DNA of 6,132 nucleotides, taken from contig JALHUF010000053.1 of NCBI GenBank assembly GCA_022866195.1, positions 1 through 6,132 on the forward strand, written 5' to 3'. The stretch's first letter is position 1. Every line of letters starts with the position of its first letter. The notes beneath the pieces were generated by a model that saw only the letters and a list, made by a program, of their open reading frames with translations, was not told where the DNA came from and did no database searches. This document shows, piece after piece, positions 1 to 5,804 of the stretch. The translations under genes and the position numbers were made by a program. This stretch comes from Terriglobia bacterium. GTDB taxonomy: Bacteria > Acidobacteriota > Terriglobia > UBA7540.

Positions 1-1
1 C

Positions 2-358
2 TTTGCGCCCGTGCGCACGGCCTATCGCGTCACGCCGGAACAGTTCGCGCTGCTCGAACCGGCCATGGCCGAAATCGTGGTGGCTTCGGCCGCCACGCTC
101 ATGAAGCAGGCCTTGGAAGCGGCGGTCGAGGCCGGCGTGCCGCGTGAGGCAGCCGAAGCCTTCATGGCCGGGCACGCGCGAATCGCGCTCGCCATCGTCT
201 TCGGGGCAGAGAAGTCGCCTTTCTCCGACGCGGCCCAGATTGCTATTCGTTGGGGCTCGGCACGGATCTTCAAGCCGGATTGGAAGAACGTCTTTCAGCC
301 CGAGGAACTCCGTGCCGCCATCCAGGTCATGATTCATCCCCGTAGCGCCGGTCTTTAG
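2..358 (+). CDS. C-terminal end of NAD(P)-dependent oxidoreductase with phosphogluconate dehydrogenase-type C-terminal domain (5' partial)
   Basis: The frame is open to the left edge, so this is the last 118 codons of a longer gene; the GTG at 11 is probably internal. The visible part is helical and contains GHARIALAIVFG, SPFSDAAQIAIRWG and RIFKPDWKNVF. From memory these match the C-terminal domain of phosphogluconate dehydrogenase-like proteins, whose missing N-terminal part would be a Rossmann NAD(P)-binding domain. The substrate cannot be told from this fragment, and such proteins are often annotated only as NAD(P)-binding oxidoreductases. The C-terminus looks complete, ending in HPRSAGL before TAG. 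It converges with the kinase/TPR gene across a hairpin-rich spacer. The family call is moderately sure; that the frame is coding is quite sure. Confidence 0.68.
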   Translation, partial: FAPVRTAYRVTPEQFALLEPAMAEIVVASAATLMKQALEAAVEAGVPREAAEAFMAGHARIALAIVFGAEKSPFSDAAQIAIRWGSARIFKPDWKNVFQPEELRAAIQVMIHPRSAGL

Positions 359-382
359 GCGGGCACGCGTTTGCAGGGATGT

Positions 383-400
383 GTCCACCTGAAGGTGGAC
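383..400. repeat. Short hairpin with TGAA loop
   Basis: A perfect inverted repeat: GTCCACC, loop TGAA, GGTGGAC (7-bp stem). It lies 25 bases after the stop of the oxidoreductase. There is no T-run, so it is not a classic intrinsic terminator. It shares its loop with the hairpin at 567-586, which suggests a family of small palindromic repeats. Confidence 0.7.
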
Positions 401-435
401 GCTACGGCGGAAAGCCCATGCGGCGCTCGCGTCAG

Positions 436-480
436 GGCACGGATTTACCTGTCCCGATGTTCTCGATCGGGATCCGTGCC
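436..480. repeat. Nested stem-loop
   Basis: The outer arms GGCACGGAT (436-444) and ATCCGTGCC (472-480) are perfectly complementary over 9 bp. The inner arms CCCGAT (453-458) and ATCGGG (466-471) close a 7-base loop. The eight unpaired bases 445-452 lie only on the left side. This is a strong structure for RNA or single-stranded DNA, in the spacer between two convergent genes. Confidence 0.65.
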
Positions 481-509
481 GATGCGCACTCGCCTAAAGA
501 TGATTGCCG

Positions 510-544
510 GGCTTTAGCCGCTGAGGCCTCAGGGCCTAAAGGCC
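510..544. repeat. Imperfect inverted repeat around a 12-bp palindrome
   Basis: The perfect palindrome CTGAGGCCTCAG (521-532) is flanked by CTTTAG (512-517) and CTAAAG (536-541), which are complementary. GG and CC further out extend the pairing with one bulge. It is the third hairpin in the 359-594 spacer and resembles the GC-rich intergenic palindromes common in acidobacterial genomes; that comparison is from memory. Confidence 0.55.
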
Positions 545-566
545 GTGGAAGAGGGTCTCGCGTTCC

Positions 567-586
567 GGCACGACTGAAGTCGTGCC
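567..586. repeat. TGAA-loop hairpin just past the kinase/TPR stop
   Basis: A perfect inverted repeat: GGCACGAC, loop TGAA, GTCGTGCC (8-bp stem). It starts 9 bases beyond the minus-strand stop codon at 595-597, where a 3'-end-stabilising or terminating structure would sit. There is no U-tract on either side, so Rho-independent termination is unproven. The loop is the same as at 383-400. Confidence 0.65.
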
Positions 587-594
587 CTGACGCG

Positions 595-1830
595 CTACTC
601 AGGAAAATTCATCCGGCGCAGCAGATCCTGAAAGCGTGGGTCGGAGCGCAGGTCGTCCCAATCCCAACCTACATTGAGATGAACCAAGGGAGATTCGCGC
701 TCCTGATAGGCTTTCTCCAACCACTTAAGGGTTTGGTCTTTCTCCCCGGCGTGGGCATACAGGCGCGCAATACGCACGGCCGGAACATAGGTTCGATTTG
801 AACGTGCCGCCAGCTTCTCCGCCGCAAGGCGCATCGCTCCCGCGTAGCCACCCTCCGCGTAGCCACGCGTCAGCGCTTCCGCGACTTCGTTGTCGCCCAG
901 CAGGGCGAAAAACTTCTCCGCTTCCGCAAGGGCCTCCTCATCCATGCGCTTTTGGTGAAAGGCCCCCCAGAGGCCTAGATGAGCGGCGGGAGAATTCGGT
1001 TCCATTCTGAGCGTTTTGCGGAGCTGCGCGATGGCCTCGTCATAACGACCCAGGTACACCAAGTGCCAGCCGAAGAAACACTGAAGGAAGAAATTGAACG
1101 GGTCCAATTCTAAGGCTCGATCTATCTCCGCCATCGCTTCCCGGGAACGTCTCATCGAGATCAAGAAATCCGAGTAAAAAAGGTGCGTGTCCGCATAGTT
1201 GGGGTTGAGCTCAAGCGCCCGTTGGAATTCCGCTTCGGCACCACTCCAGTGCCATTCATAGATGAATCTGCAATTCGCCAAATTGACGTGAACTTCCGCG
1301 AGCCTGTCATCCAGCCCAAGAGCTTTCAACACTGCTGCCTTCGCTTTGGGGAATGCCTCACCGGGTGGTACGACTCCGCTGTCTCCGCGGCTAAGCCAGA
1401 CATCCGCGATACCCGCATACGCCAGCGCGCAGTCCGGATCTTTCTCCAGGGCAAGCTGGAAGTACTCCAGCGCAGTCTCGAAATGCTCGGCAGAAAGTTT
1501 GTACCAGTGAAAGCGACCTTTGAGATCGGCCTCGTAAGCCTCGGGGTTCACGGGGCGGGCGCGGGCCAGGCGCCGCGCCTCCTCCGGCGTCACCGCCACC
1601 TTGATCTCCCGGGCGATGGCCTGCGCTACCTCGGTCTGCAAAACGAGCACCTCCCGCATGTCCCGCTCGTAGCTCTCCGCCCACAAATGGGTGTCCGTAG
1701 CGGCGTGGATGAGCTGCGCCGTGATTCGCACTCGTTGTCCCACGCGCAACACCGAACCTTCCACCACCCCCTCCACATTCAGCTCTTCAGCAATCTCCGG
1801 CAGGGACTTGGTACTTTCCCTGTAACGCAT
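595..1830 (-). CDS. TPR-repeat C-terminal half of a kinase/TolB-like/TPR protein
   Basis: This 411-residue ORF is the downstream half of a protein whose kinase half ends at 1855. Residues about 1-95 finish a TolB-like domain (LPEIAEELNVEGVVEGSVLR, then RVRITAQLI and HLWAESYERD). Residues about 100-400 are tetratricopeptide repeats; the clearest are at 117-146, 194-224, 229-258 and 262-292, with a degenerate region around 350-380. It ends in LRSDPRFQDLLRRMNFPE, a typical end for this family, so the 3' side is intact. The ATG at 1830 is the first possible start after the in-frame TGA. No Shine-Dalgarno motif precedes it, and the homologous sequence KVISRTSA continues upstream of it, so it is probably not a natural start. 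The TPRs would normally mediate protein-protein contacts. It is either a pseudogene half or is translated by reinitiation. Confidence 0.85.
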   Translation of the reverse strand: MRYRESTKSLPEIAEELNVEGVVEGSVLRVGQRVRITAQLIHAATDTHLWAESYERDMREVLVLQTEVAQAIAREIKVAVTPEEARRLARARPVNPEAYEADLKGRFHWYKLSAEHFETALEYFQLALEKDPDCALAYAGIADVWLSRGDSGVVPPGEAFPKAKAAVLKALGLDDRLAEVHVNLANCRFIYEWHWSGAEAEFQRALELNPNYADTHLFYSDFLISMRRSREAMAEIDRALELDPFNFFLQCFFGWHLVYLGRYDEAIAQLRKTLRMEPNSPAAHLGLWGAFHQKRMDEEALAEAEKFFALLGDNEVAEALTRGYAEGGYAGAMRLAAEKLAARSNRTYVPAVRIARLYAHAGEKDQTLKWLEKAYQERESPLVHLNVGWDWDDLRSDPRFQDLLRRMNFPE

Positions 1831-1854
1831 CGCCGAGGTGCGCGAGATTACTTT

Positions 1855-3045
1855 TCAGGCCCGCAGCTTGGCCAGCTCGAATATCAAGGCCCCGGTCATC
1901 CCCTCAGCAAAGTACTCTTGCTCGGGATCGCGCGAGAGGTTCGTGAGCGGCAGCACGGCTAGGGATCGAATGCGAGCAGCAGCACCCCTCCTCAGCAGCC
2001 ACTCCCGCAGGCCACGCACACTAGGCGCCACCAAGTGGCGCATCACCCACCTCGCCGGCGTTGGGCCCTGCGGTCGGGTTCTGCGGTCCGCCTCTTGCCC
2101 CGGCCCGCCAAGCCGGGACGCCCCACTGGTTCGCGCCAAATCCGTGTCCCGCTTCACCCGCTGCAGGTCAGCCTTAAAGTCCGAGGCGGTCTGATAGCGC
2201 AGTTTGCGGTCTTTCTCGAGAGCCTTCAGGATCATCTTTTCCAGTTTCGCCGGCAGTTCGGGATTAATGCGCAGCGGCGGGACAGGAGCGCGGTTCAGGA
2301 TGGCATCGAAGATGGTGCCAGGCGAGCCACCGACGAAGGCGCGGCGTCCGGTGGCCATCTCGTACAGCACGAGCCCGAAGCTGAACAGGTCACTGCGCGC
2401 GTCGAGTTCTTCGGCGCGCACTTGCTCGGGCGACATGTACTCGACCGTGCCCACCACCATGCCGGTGCTGGTGAGCGATTCGTCGGCGGCCGTCACGGCT
2501 GTAGCGGCGGCGTCCCCGCCGCTCGGGCGGTCTTTCTCCAGCCCCCAGCCCCTAGCACCCAGCCCCCGCCCTTCGGGCGCCAGCTTCGCCAGCCCGAAGT
2601 CGAGAATCTTCGCCTGGCCCCGGGTGGTCACGAAGATATTCGCTGGCTTGATATCGCGATGAATGATGCCTTTGGCGTGCGCCACCTCCAGCCCATCGGC
2701 AATCTGAATTCCCATGTCCAGCGCTTCCTCGATCTTCAACGCCCCGGCGCTGAGGCGTTGCCGCAGTGTCTGGCCCTCCAGGAATTCCATGGCGATAAAG
2801 GGTCGACCCTCGTGCTCGCCGATTTCGTAGATGGTGCACACGCCGGGATGATTCAGCGCGGAGGCGGCCCGGGCCTCGCGGCGGAAACGTTCGAGGAACT
2901 TGCGGTCTTGGGCGAGTTCTGCGGGCAGGAACTTGAGCGCCACGCTGCGGCCAAGCTGGGTGTCCTCAGCCTTATAGACCACGCCCATGCCCCCGCCGCC
3001 CAGCTTCTCCAGCATGCGGTAGTGGGAAATGGTCTTACCGAGCAT
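1855..3045 (-). CDS. Serine/threonine protein kinase (Hanks type), kinase half of an interrupted gene
   Basis: A 396-residue product. The N-terminal 270 or so residues form a Hanks-type kinase domain: glycine loop GGGGMG (16-21), VALK lysine K38, C-helix glutamate E57, catalytic HRDIKPAN (129-136, D131), DFG (149-151) and SPE in place of APE (205-207). All catalytic residues are present and HRD makes it an RD kinase, so it should phosphorylate Ser/Thr. Residues 158-189 are a long Gly/Ala-rich insertion in the activation loop. From 361 a TolB-like segment begins ([19 protein letters not shown]) and is cut by the TGA. Such kinases usually carry one membrane helix before this segment. Here the linker is arginine-rich and no convincing helix is visible. 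The start is ATG 3045, with GGGGAA about 8 bases upstream. A longer TTG start at 3099 would lie inside the -35 box and is rejected. Confidence 0.9.
   Translation of the reverse strand: MLGKTISHYRMLEKLGGGGMGVVYKAEDTQLGRSVALKFLPAELAQDRKFLERFRREARAASALNHPGVCTIYEIGEHEGRPFIAMEFLEGQTLRQRLSAGALKIEEALDMGIQIADGLEVAHAKGIIHRDIKPANIFVTTRGQAKILDFGLAKLAPEGRGLGARGWGLEKDRPSGGDAAATAVTAADESLTSTGMVVGTVEYMSPEQVRAEELDARSDLFSFGLVLYEMATGRRAFVGGSPGTIFDAILNRAPVPPLRINPELPAKLEKMILKALEKDRKLRYQTASDFKADLQRVKRDTDLARTSGASRLGGPGQEADRRTRPQGPTPARWVMRHLVAPSVRGLREWLLRRGAAARIRSLAVLPLTNLSRDPEQEYFAEGMTGALIFELAKLRA
2542..2571 (-). other. G-quadruplex motif inside the kinase coding strand
   Basis: The plus strand has C-tracts at 2542-2546, 2549-2552, 2558-2560, 2563-2567 and 2569-2571, separated by 1 to 5 bases. 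The coding strand and mRNA therefore carry five G-tracts of at least three G, which meets the usual four-tract quadruplex pattern. It encodes the [10 protein letters not shown] part of the activation-loop insertion. The near-repeated CAGCCCC/CACCCAG units suggest expansion by slippage. Folding is inferred, not shown. Confidence 0.5.
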
Positions 3046-3070
3046 AGGCAGGTTCCCCACGTTGTGATGA

Positions 3071-3099
3071 ATGTTACGCTGCCGGCTTGGGCAAGTCAA
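3071..3099 (-). promoter_or_regulatory. Sigma70-type promoter of the kinase gene
   Basis: On the minus strand TTGACT (3099-3094) is followed after exactly 17 bases by TAACAT (3076-3071). These match the consensus at 5/6 and 4/6 positions. Transcription would start near 3064, giving a leader of about 20 bases that contains the GGGGAA ribosome binding site before ATG 3045. This decides the start codon of the kinase. Confidence 0.6.
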
Positions 3100-3117
3100 C
3101 GCACGCGGCGCCGAAGA

Positions 3118-3237
3118 ATCAAGGTCTTGTTCCGCGGCACACTGAAGCTGGAGGGCTTCGTGACGGCGGCCAAGTGCGACACCGCCTGCAACGCGGACTG
3201 GGTGCCCGACGTCCTGGCCACGCGCCCCGAGGATTGA
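3118..3237 (+). pseudogene. Codon-biased orphan reading-frame tail, unrecognised
   Basis: Thirty-nine codons ending at TGA 3235-3237 read [14 protein letters not shown], then [14 protein letters not shown], then [11 protein letters not shown]. Nearly every third codon base is G or C, as in real genes of this genome, and the composition looks like a folded protein, with a CxxxC pair. Upstream the frame runs into arginine-rich sequence, the kinase promoter and the antisense of the kinase, so no complete gene can exist here. The in-frame ATG at 3067 would give 56 residues but lies opposite the kinase promoter. The likely reading is the 3' end of a gene lost when the kinase region arrived. I do not recognise the family. 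Confidence 0.35.
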
Positions 3238-3240
3238 CGT

Positions 3241-3297
3241 GTAGAGGCACCCCGGTGGGGCGGCTTACGGAGGAGACGTGCACCGGAACGTCTCTAC
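3241..3297. repeat. Decayed inverted repeat, GTAGAG...CCGGTG arms
   Basis: The left arm (3241-3257) begins GTAGAG and ends CCGGTG; the right arm (3281-3297) begins CACCGG and ends CTCTAC. Both arms have the same five-base gap between these blocks, so they are symmetrical 17-base arms around 23 bases. A second hairpin (GAGACGT at 3273-3279 with ACGTCTC at 3288-3294) overlaps the right arm. The arrangement suggests a degenerate palindromic intergenic element. No transposase is nearby. Confidence 0.5.
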
Positions 3298-3394
3298 GCT
3301 GGCGGAAGCCCCCTTCCAGAGGTTGGTGCTGGCCCTCCGGAGCGTGCCTCAGGATTCCCTGTCGGCGCACCAGGCGGCTGGCGCGCGAAAATAC

Positions 3395-3423
3395 TTGACA
3401 AAAGAGTAAATATTTATTAGAAT
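3395..3423 (+). promoter_or_regulatory. Near-consensus sigma70-type promoter with no conventional gene downstream
   Basis: TTGACA (3395-3400) is a perfect -35 box. After 17 bases comes TAGAAT (3418-3423), 5/6 to the -10 consensus. The spacer is A/T-rich, in sharp contrast to the GC-rich sequence on its left. Transcription should start near 3430 and run rightward into the repeat array. The next real gene is on the opposite strand. Confidence 0.75.
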
Positions 3424-3429
3424 GCACAC

Positions 3430-3850
3430 TCGATTATGGCTTTTTGTTCTGGGCCATTACGGCTGCGTCGCTGCCTTGGCGAGCTGAGGGGGCCAGGGAC
3501 AAGAAAAGGTCGGGAGAAGAAAAAAGAATTCTTTGAAAAGTGCGGGAACGAAGCCGGAATGTTGTTGAAAACAAAGGGTTGAGCCGAGTGCACTCGAGAA
3601 ACGAAGCCGGAATGTCTATGAAAAAAAAGGAGTTAGTCCGCGAAAGCCGGAATCTTATTGATGGGAAATAAGTTATTGCCTCGAATCGGGTCCAAAAAGC
3701 GTGGCGATTTCTGGCTGCGCCAGTATCTATCTGAAAACAAAGGCTATCTTTATCTGCGCCGGAATGTCCTTGAAAACAAAAGTAGTTAGCGCCACAAAGA
3801 CTCGCCAAGTAAGTCCTGCCAACCGCGCACCTGCCCCCCAACGGCAGCGG
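3430..3850 (+). ncRNA. Candidate non-coding transcript carrying the repeat array
   Basis: This stretch follows the strong promoter at 3395-3423, has no long plus-strand reading frame, and differs from its surroundings by many A-runs. It carries five copies of a 25-base repeat, a perfect 12-base palindrome CGAGTGCACTCG (3585-3596) and a hairpin CTGGC-TGC-GCCAG (3711-3723). The 3' end is a guess: a weak stem (CTGCC 3831-3835, GGCAG 3843-3847) without a T-run is the only candidate. It matches no RNA family I recognise. A 48-codon ORF from ATG 3436, almost leaderless, lacks the genome's codon bias and is probably not coding. Confidence 0.3.
3553..3782 (+). repeat. Array of five interspersed 25-base direct repeats
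   Basis: The unit is GCCGGAAT, five variable bases, then TGAAAACAAAGG, with identical internal spacing in every copy. Copies begin at 3553, 3606, 3646, 3719 and 3758. Copies 1 and 5 are nearly perfect. Copy 2 has AAAAAAAA in place of AAAACAAA. Copy 3 keeps the first block but its second block has drifted. Copy 4 has GCCAGTAT in the first block and a perfect second block. Copies 1 and 2 share the prefix ACGAA, copy 3 has CGAAA, and copies 4 and 5 share TGC. Start-to-start distances are 53, 40, 73 and 39 bases. A sixth, poorer match lies near 3523-3540. Confidence 0.75.
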
Positions 3851-3877
3851 TGAGGTCGCCCTCAGACTGGACCTAGG

Positions 3878-4852
3878 CTAGCGCCCTGGTGAGGATGCGG
3901 ACTCGTTCAACAGCTTGAGCAAGCCCTCCAGCGACTCGCGCGTACTCTCAAGCTTGTTGCCGTCGGCGCGGAGGTAGTGGGTCTCGAGCGCCATAGTTCC
4001 CTGGTAGCTGTCCTTGCGCAGCGCCGCGATCTGGCCGCGGTAGTCAATGACGCCCGCGCCGACCGGCGCCCAGCTCAGTTTGCCGGTCTGCGGGTCTTTC
4101 TTCACGTCCTTGAAGTGCATGTGCGAGAAGAGCCCGCGAACTTCCCGGTAGCCGTCGGGGTAGGGCACCTCACCGAGCATGACCGAGTTGCCCGGGTCCC
4201 AAGTGCCGCGCAGATAAGGTGAATTGATGTCGCGCAGGATGCGCCCGAGTTCTTTGCCAGTCCCGATGTTGCAGGCGGGCTCGTTCTCCAACGCCAGGAC
4301 TATCCCACTCTTGGCCGCGAGGACCGCCGCTTTGGCCAGGCGGTCGCGGACGTAGGGGTATGCCTTAGCCGGCTCATCGACTCGCCAGTAGCTGAAGATC
4401 CGGACCTGGTTAGTGCCGAAGAAGCGGGCGAGCGCGAAGACTCTGCGCAGCAAATCCTCGGTGTCCTGGTCAGTGAAGTTGGCGCGGAAAGTGTCGCGCT
4501 TTTCCTCGCGGGCGGGCATTTCCGGGAGGTTGTACTTGAAGAGCGGCGAGGCAAGGTCGCTGACGCGCAAGCCGCGCTTCTGGATCATCTGTCGGGCGCG
4601 CGTCAACTCCTCCTGGGACAAGTTCATGATGTTCTTGTTCCAGAGCTCCCGCAGTTCGCAGTAAGGCAGGGCATACTCTGAGATGAAGTCGAGCGCCTGC
4701 TCGAAATTCTCGCTCAGCTCATCCGTGATGATGCCCAGCTTGTAGGGAAGCGGCTGGCGCTTTCCCGCCGCCTGCGCCAGGAGGGATTTCGACGTCGGCC
4801 AAGCGAGCACGGTGGCTCCCAGGAAATGTCTTCGCGTCAAGGTCCATCGCAT
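3878..4852 (-). CDS. Tat-exported sugar phosphate isomerase/epimerase-like TIM-barrel protein
   Basis: A 324-residue protein of the xylose isomerase-like TIM-barrel (AP endonuclease family 2) superfamily. Residues 1-30 are a twin-arginine signal (TRRHFLGATVLAW, R7-R8), so the protein is probably exported folded to the periplasm. Candidate metal ligands of the barrel are E189 (LALENE), D219 (TWDPGN), H244 or H246 (HMHFKDV) and E290 (MALETHY); all are intact. Related proteins isomerise or epimerise sugars or inositols, or cleave oxidised sugars; the substrate cannot be read from sequence. Start ATG 4852 is chosen because GAGGT lies 6 bases upstream and the signal peptide begins there; the frame upstream is open but has no gene-like sequence. 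The stop is TAG at 3878-3880. It is transcribed in the same direction as the PilZ genes but has its own likely promoter, so it need not be in an operon with them. Confidence 0.88.
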   Translation of the reverse strand: MRWTLTRRHFLGATVLAWPTSKSLLAQAAGKRQPLPYKLGIITDELSENFEQALDFISEYALPYCELRELWNKNIMNLSQEELTRARQMIQKRGLRVSDLASPLFKYNLPEMPAREEKRDTFRANFTDQDTEDLLRRVFALARFFGTNQVRIFSYWRVDEPAKAYPYVRDRLAKAAVLAAKSGIVLALENEPACNIGTGKELGRILRDINSPYLRGTWDPGNSVMLGEVPYPDGYREVRGLFSHMHFKDVKKDPQTGKLSWAPVGAGVIDYRGQIAALRKDSYQGTMALETHYLRADGNKLESTRESLEGLLKLLNESASSPGR

Positions 4853-4888
4853 AGTGTTACCTCGCGGTGAGCGCCCCGCCTTGGGGTG

Positions 4889-4916
4889 AGTATAACCGGC
4901 AGCTTTTTGAACTGAA
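4889..4916 (-). promoter_or_regulatory. Possible promoter of the isomerase gene
   Basis: On the minus strand TATACT (4894-4889) is a 5/6 match to the -10 consensus. A weak -35, TTCAGT (4916-4911), stands 16 bases upstream. The start of transcription would be near 4882, leaving a leader of about 30 bases with the GAGGT ribosome binding site. The -10 box is convincing; the -35 box is not. Confidence 0.4.
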
Positions 4917-4961
4917 CGGCAGCCGCACGGCGGCGTGAGAAAGCGAACCTCAGGGATAAGC

Positions 4962-5789
4962 TCAGCGCAGCAGCCGCAGGCCGTAGAGCCGCCTGCCGCC
5001 GAAGGCGTAGCTGGCGCGGCGCCGCACCTCGGTCTTTTGCTCGATGTTCTCGCCACCGGGAGTGTACGGGTACACGACGCGCACGACGTCTCCCACCGCC
5101 AAGTCCATGCCCAGCGAAACCGCCAGGCCACCCTTAGATACGTTCTCTGTCTTGCTGACTTCCTCCTGACCGAAGGGGCCGCGCACGAGGATCGGCAATT
5201 TCATCCCCAGGCGTCTGTTCCTGCGTTTTTCCTTCTCTTTTTCGGATACGGCGGGCCGCGGGGGCAGCGCCAGAGCTTCCGGAGGGGGGAACTCCGCGGG
5301 GCGGCGAGTGACGTCGGCGTACATCCAGAAGGTAGCCTTGCCGCACTGGCTGCAATGACGTTGAGTGATGCCGCCGGCCTCCAGAACCTCCACGTCCATG
5401 GGGGTCAGGGCCCAGAACACCTGCTTGTGGCACTCTTGGCACTCGATCAGGGCGCCAGCTTCTCCCGCGAGCGGGGCGGCGAATTCGATACCCCAGATGT
5501 TGCGCCCCGGCTCCAGGCACTCCACTCCCCACTCGTTGACGTCGGTGCCCACCCAACCGGTGGGCGCCACCACACGGAAATCGGCTTCGCTGTAATTCTC
5601 CAGATTGATGATGCGCAGCGTCTCGTTGACCGCCACCCGGCACCGCAGGGCGATGCGAGCGCCGGCGCGGTTCACCACCGACGTGTACGTATCTTCCGAA
5701 AACTCGCCCGTGGTGGTTTCAAATCCCATCACCCGGATGGGAATCCTCAGCAGGAGGCGTTCGCTTTTTCTCTGTTCCGGCGCAGTCAT
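4962..5789 (-). CDS. PilZ - zinc ribbon - PilZ protein
   Basis: A 275-residue cytoplasmic protein with two PilZ-like domains. The first (about 5-110) has R7KSER11, the RxxxR c-di-GMP motif, and VVNRAGARI, a shortened version of the second motif. The second (about 188-275) has R189RNRR193 and the full NxSxxG motif ENVSKGG (N216, S218, G221). Between them CQEC (117-120) and CSQCG (146-150) form two CxxC knuckles about 29 residues apart, a likely zinc ribbon. A proline- and charge-rich linker (161-188) precedes the second PilZ. PilZ domains bind c-di-GMP and control motility, polysaccharide or transcription; the partner here is unknown. The second domain looks the better ligand binder. Start ATG 5789 fits the PilZ N-terminus; a longer TTG start at 5849 would add 20 residues and lies upstream of a possible -10 box. 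The Shine-Dalgarno is weak (GGA). Confidence 0.85.
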   Translation of the reverse strand: MTAPEQRKSERLLLRIPIRVMGFETTTGEFSEDTYTSVVNRAGARIALRCRVAVNETLRIINLENYSEADFRVVAPTGWVGTDVNEWGVECLEPGRNIWGIEFAAPLAGEAGALIECQECHKQVFWALTPMDVEVLEAGGITQRHCSQCGKATFWMYADVTRRPAEFPPPEALALPPRPAVSEKEKEKRRNRRLGMKLPILVRGPFGQEEVSKTENVSKGGLAVSLGMDLAVGDVVRVVYPYTPGGENIEQKTEVRRRASYAFGGRRLYGLRLLR

Positions 5790-5804
5790 GGGAGTATCCA
5801 AGAC

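Larger units (their letters stand above)
595..3045 (-). pseudogene. Complete kinase/TolB-like/TPR gene interrupted by one in-frame TGA
   Basis: The ORFs at 1855-3045 and 595-1830 lie in the same frame, separated only by TGA (1855-1857) and eight sense codons. Read through, the junction is AKLRA-stop-KVISRTSAMRYRE, and family members, as I recall them, have a leucine at the stop. The whole reading is 815 residues plus the internal stop, a usual size for acidobacterial kinase-TPR proteins. Coding signal is good on both sides. Whether this is a true nonsense mutation or a base-calling error cannot be decided from one sequence. Confidence 0.6.

Noticed and set aside
379..801. 140-residue plus-strand ORF in the hairpin spacer
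   Set aside because: Half of it lies over the intergenic hairpins and the rest is antisense to the end of the TPR gene; no domain or codon bias.
1855..1857. TGA read as selenocysteine or as a sense codon
   Set aside because: Relatives, as I recall them, have leucine rather than cysteine here, no selenocysteine insertion hairpin is evident just downstream, and other genes in the window (4962, 5896) use TGA as a normal stop.
1183..1962. 259-residue plus-strand ORF antisense to the TPR region
   Set aside because: It is a shadow of the TPR/TolB-like frame, with no recognisable domain and no ribosome binding site.
2035..3117. Long plus-strand ORF antisense to the kinase
   Set aside because: It mirrors a GC-rich coding frame on the other strand, where the kinase motifs are unmistakable; only its last 39 codons, beyond the kinase promoter, look coding.
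3436..3582. 48-codon plus-strand ORF starting about six bases after the predicted transcription start
   Set aside because: It has no room for a ribosome binding site, lacks the genome's codon bias and ends inside repeat copy 1. Kept only as an alternative within the non-coding RNA entry.
3553..3782. CRISPR array
   Set aside because: The repeats are imperfect, the distances between copies are irregular (39 to 73 bases), spacers would range from about 14 to 48 bases, and no cas gene is in the window.
3434..3841. 135-residue minus-strand ORF across the repeat array
   Set aside because: It has no codon-position G/C bias like the real genes, is rich in Phe, Ser and Arg because it reads the A-runs backwards, and shows no domain. 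Its length reflects chance absence of stops.
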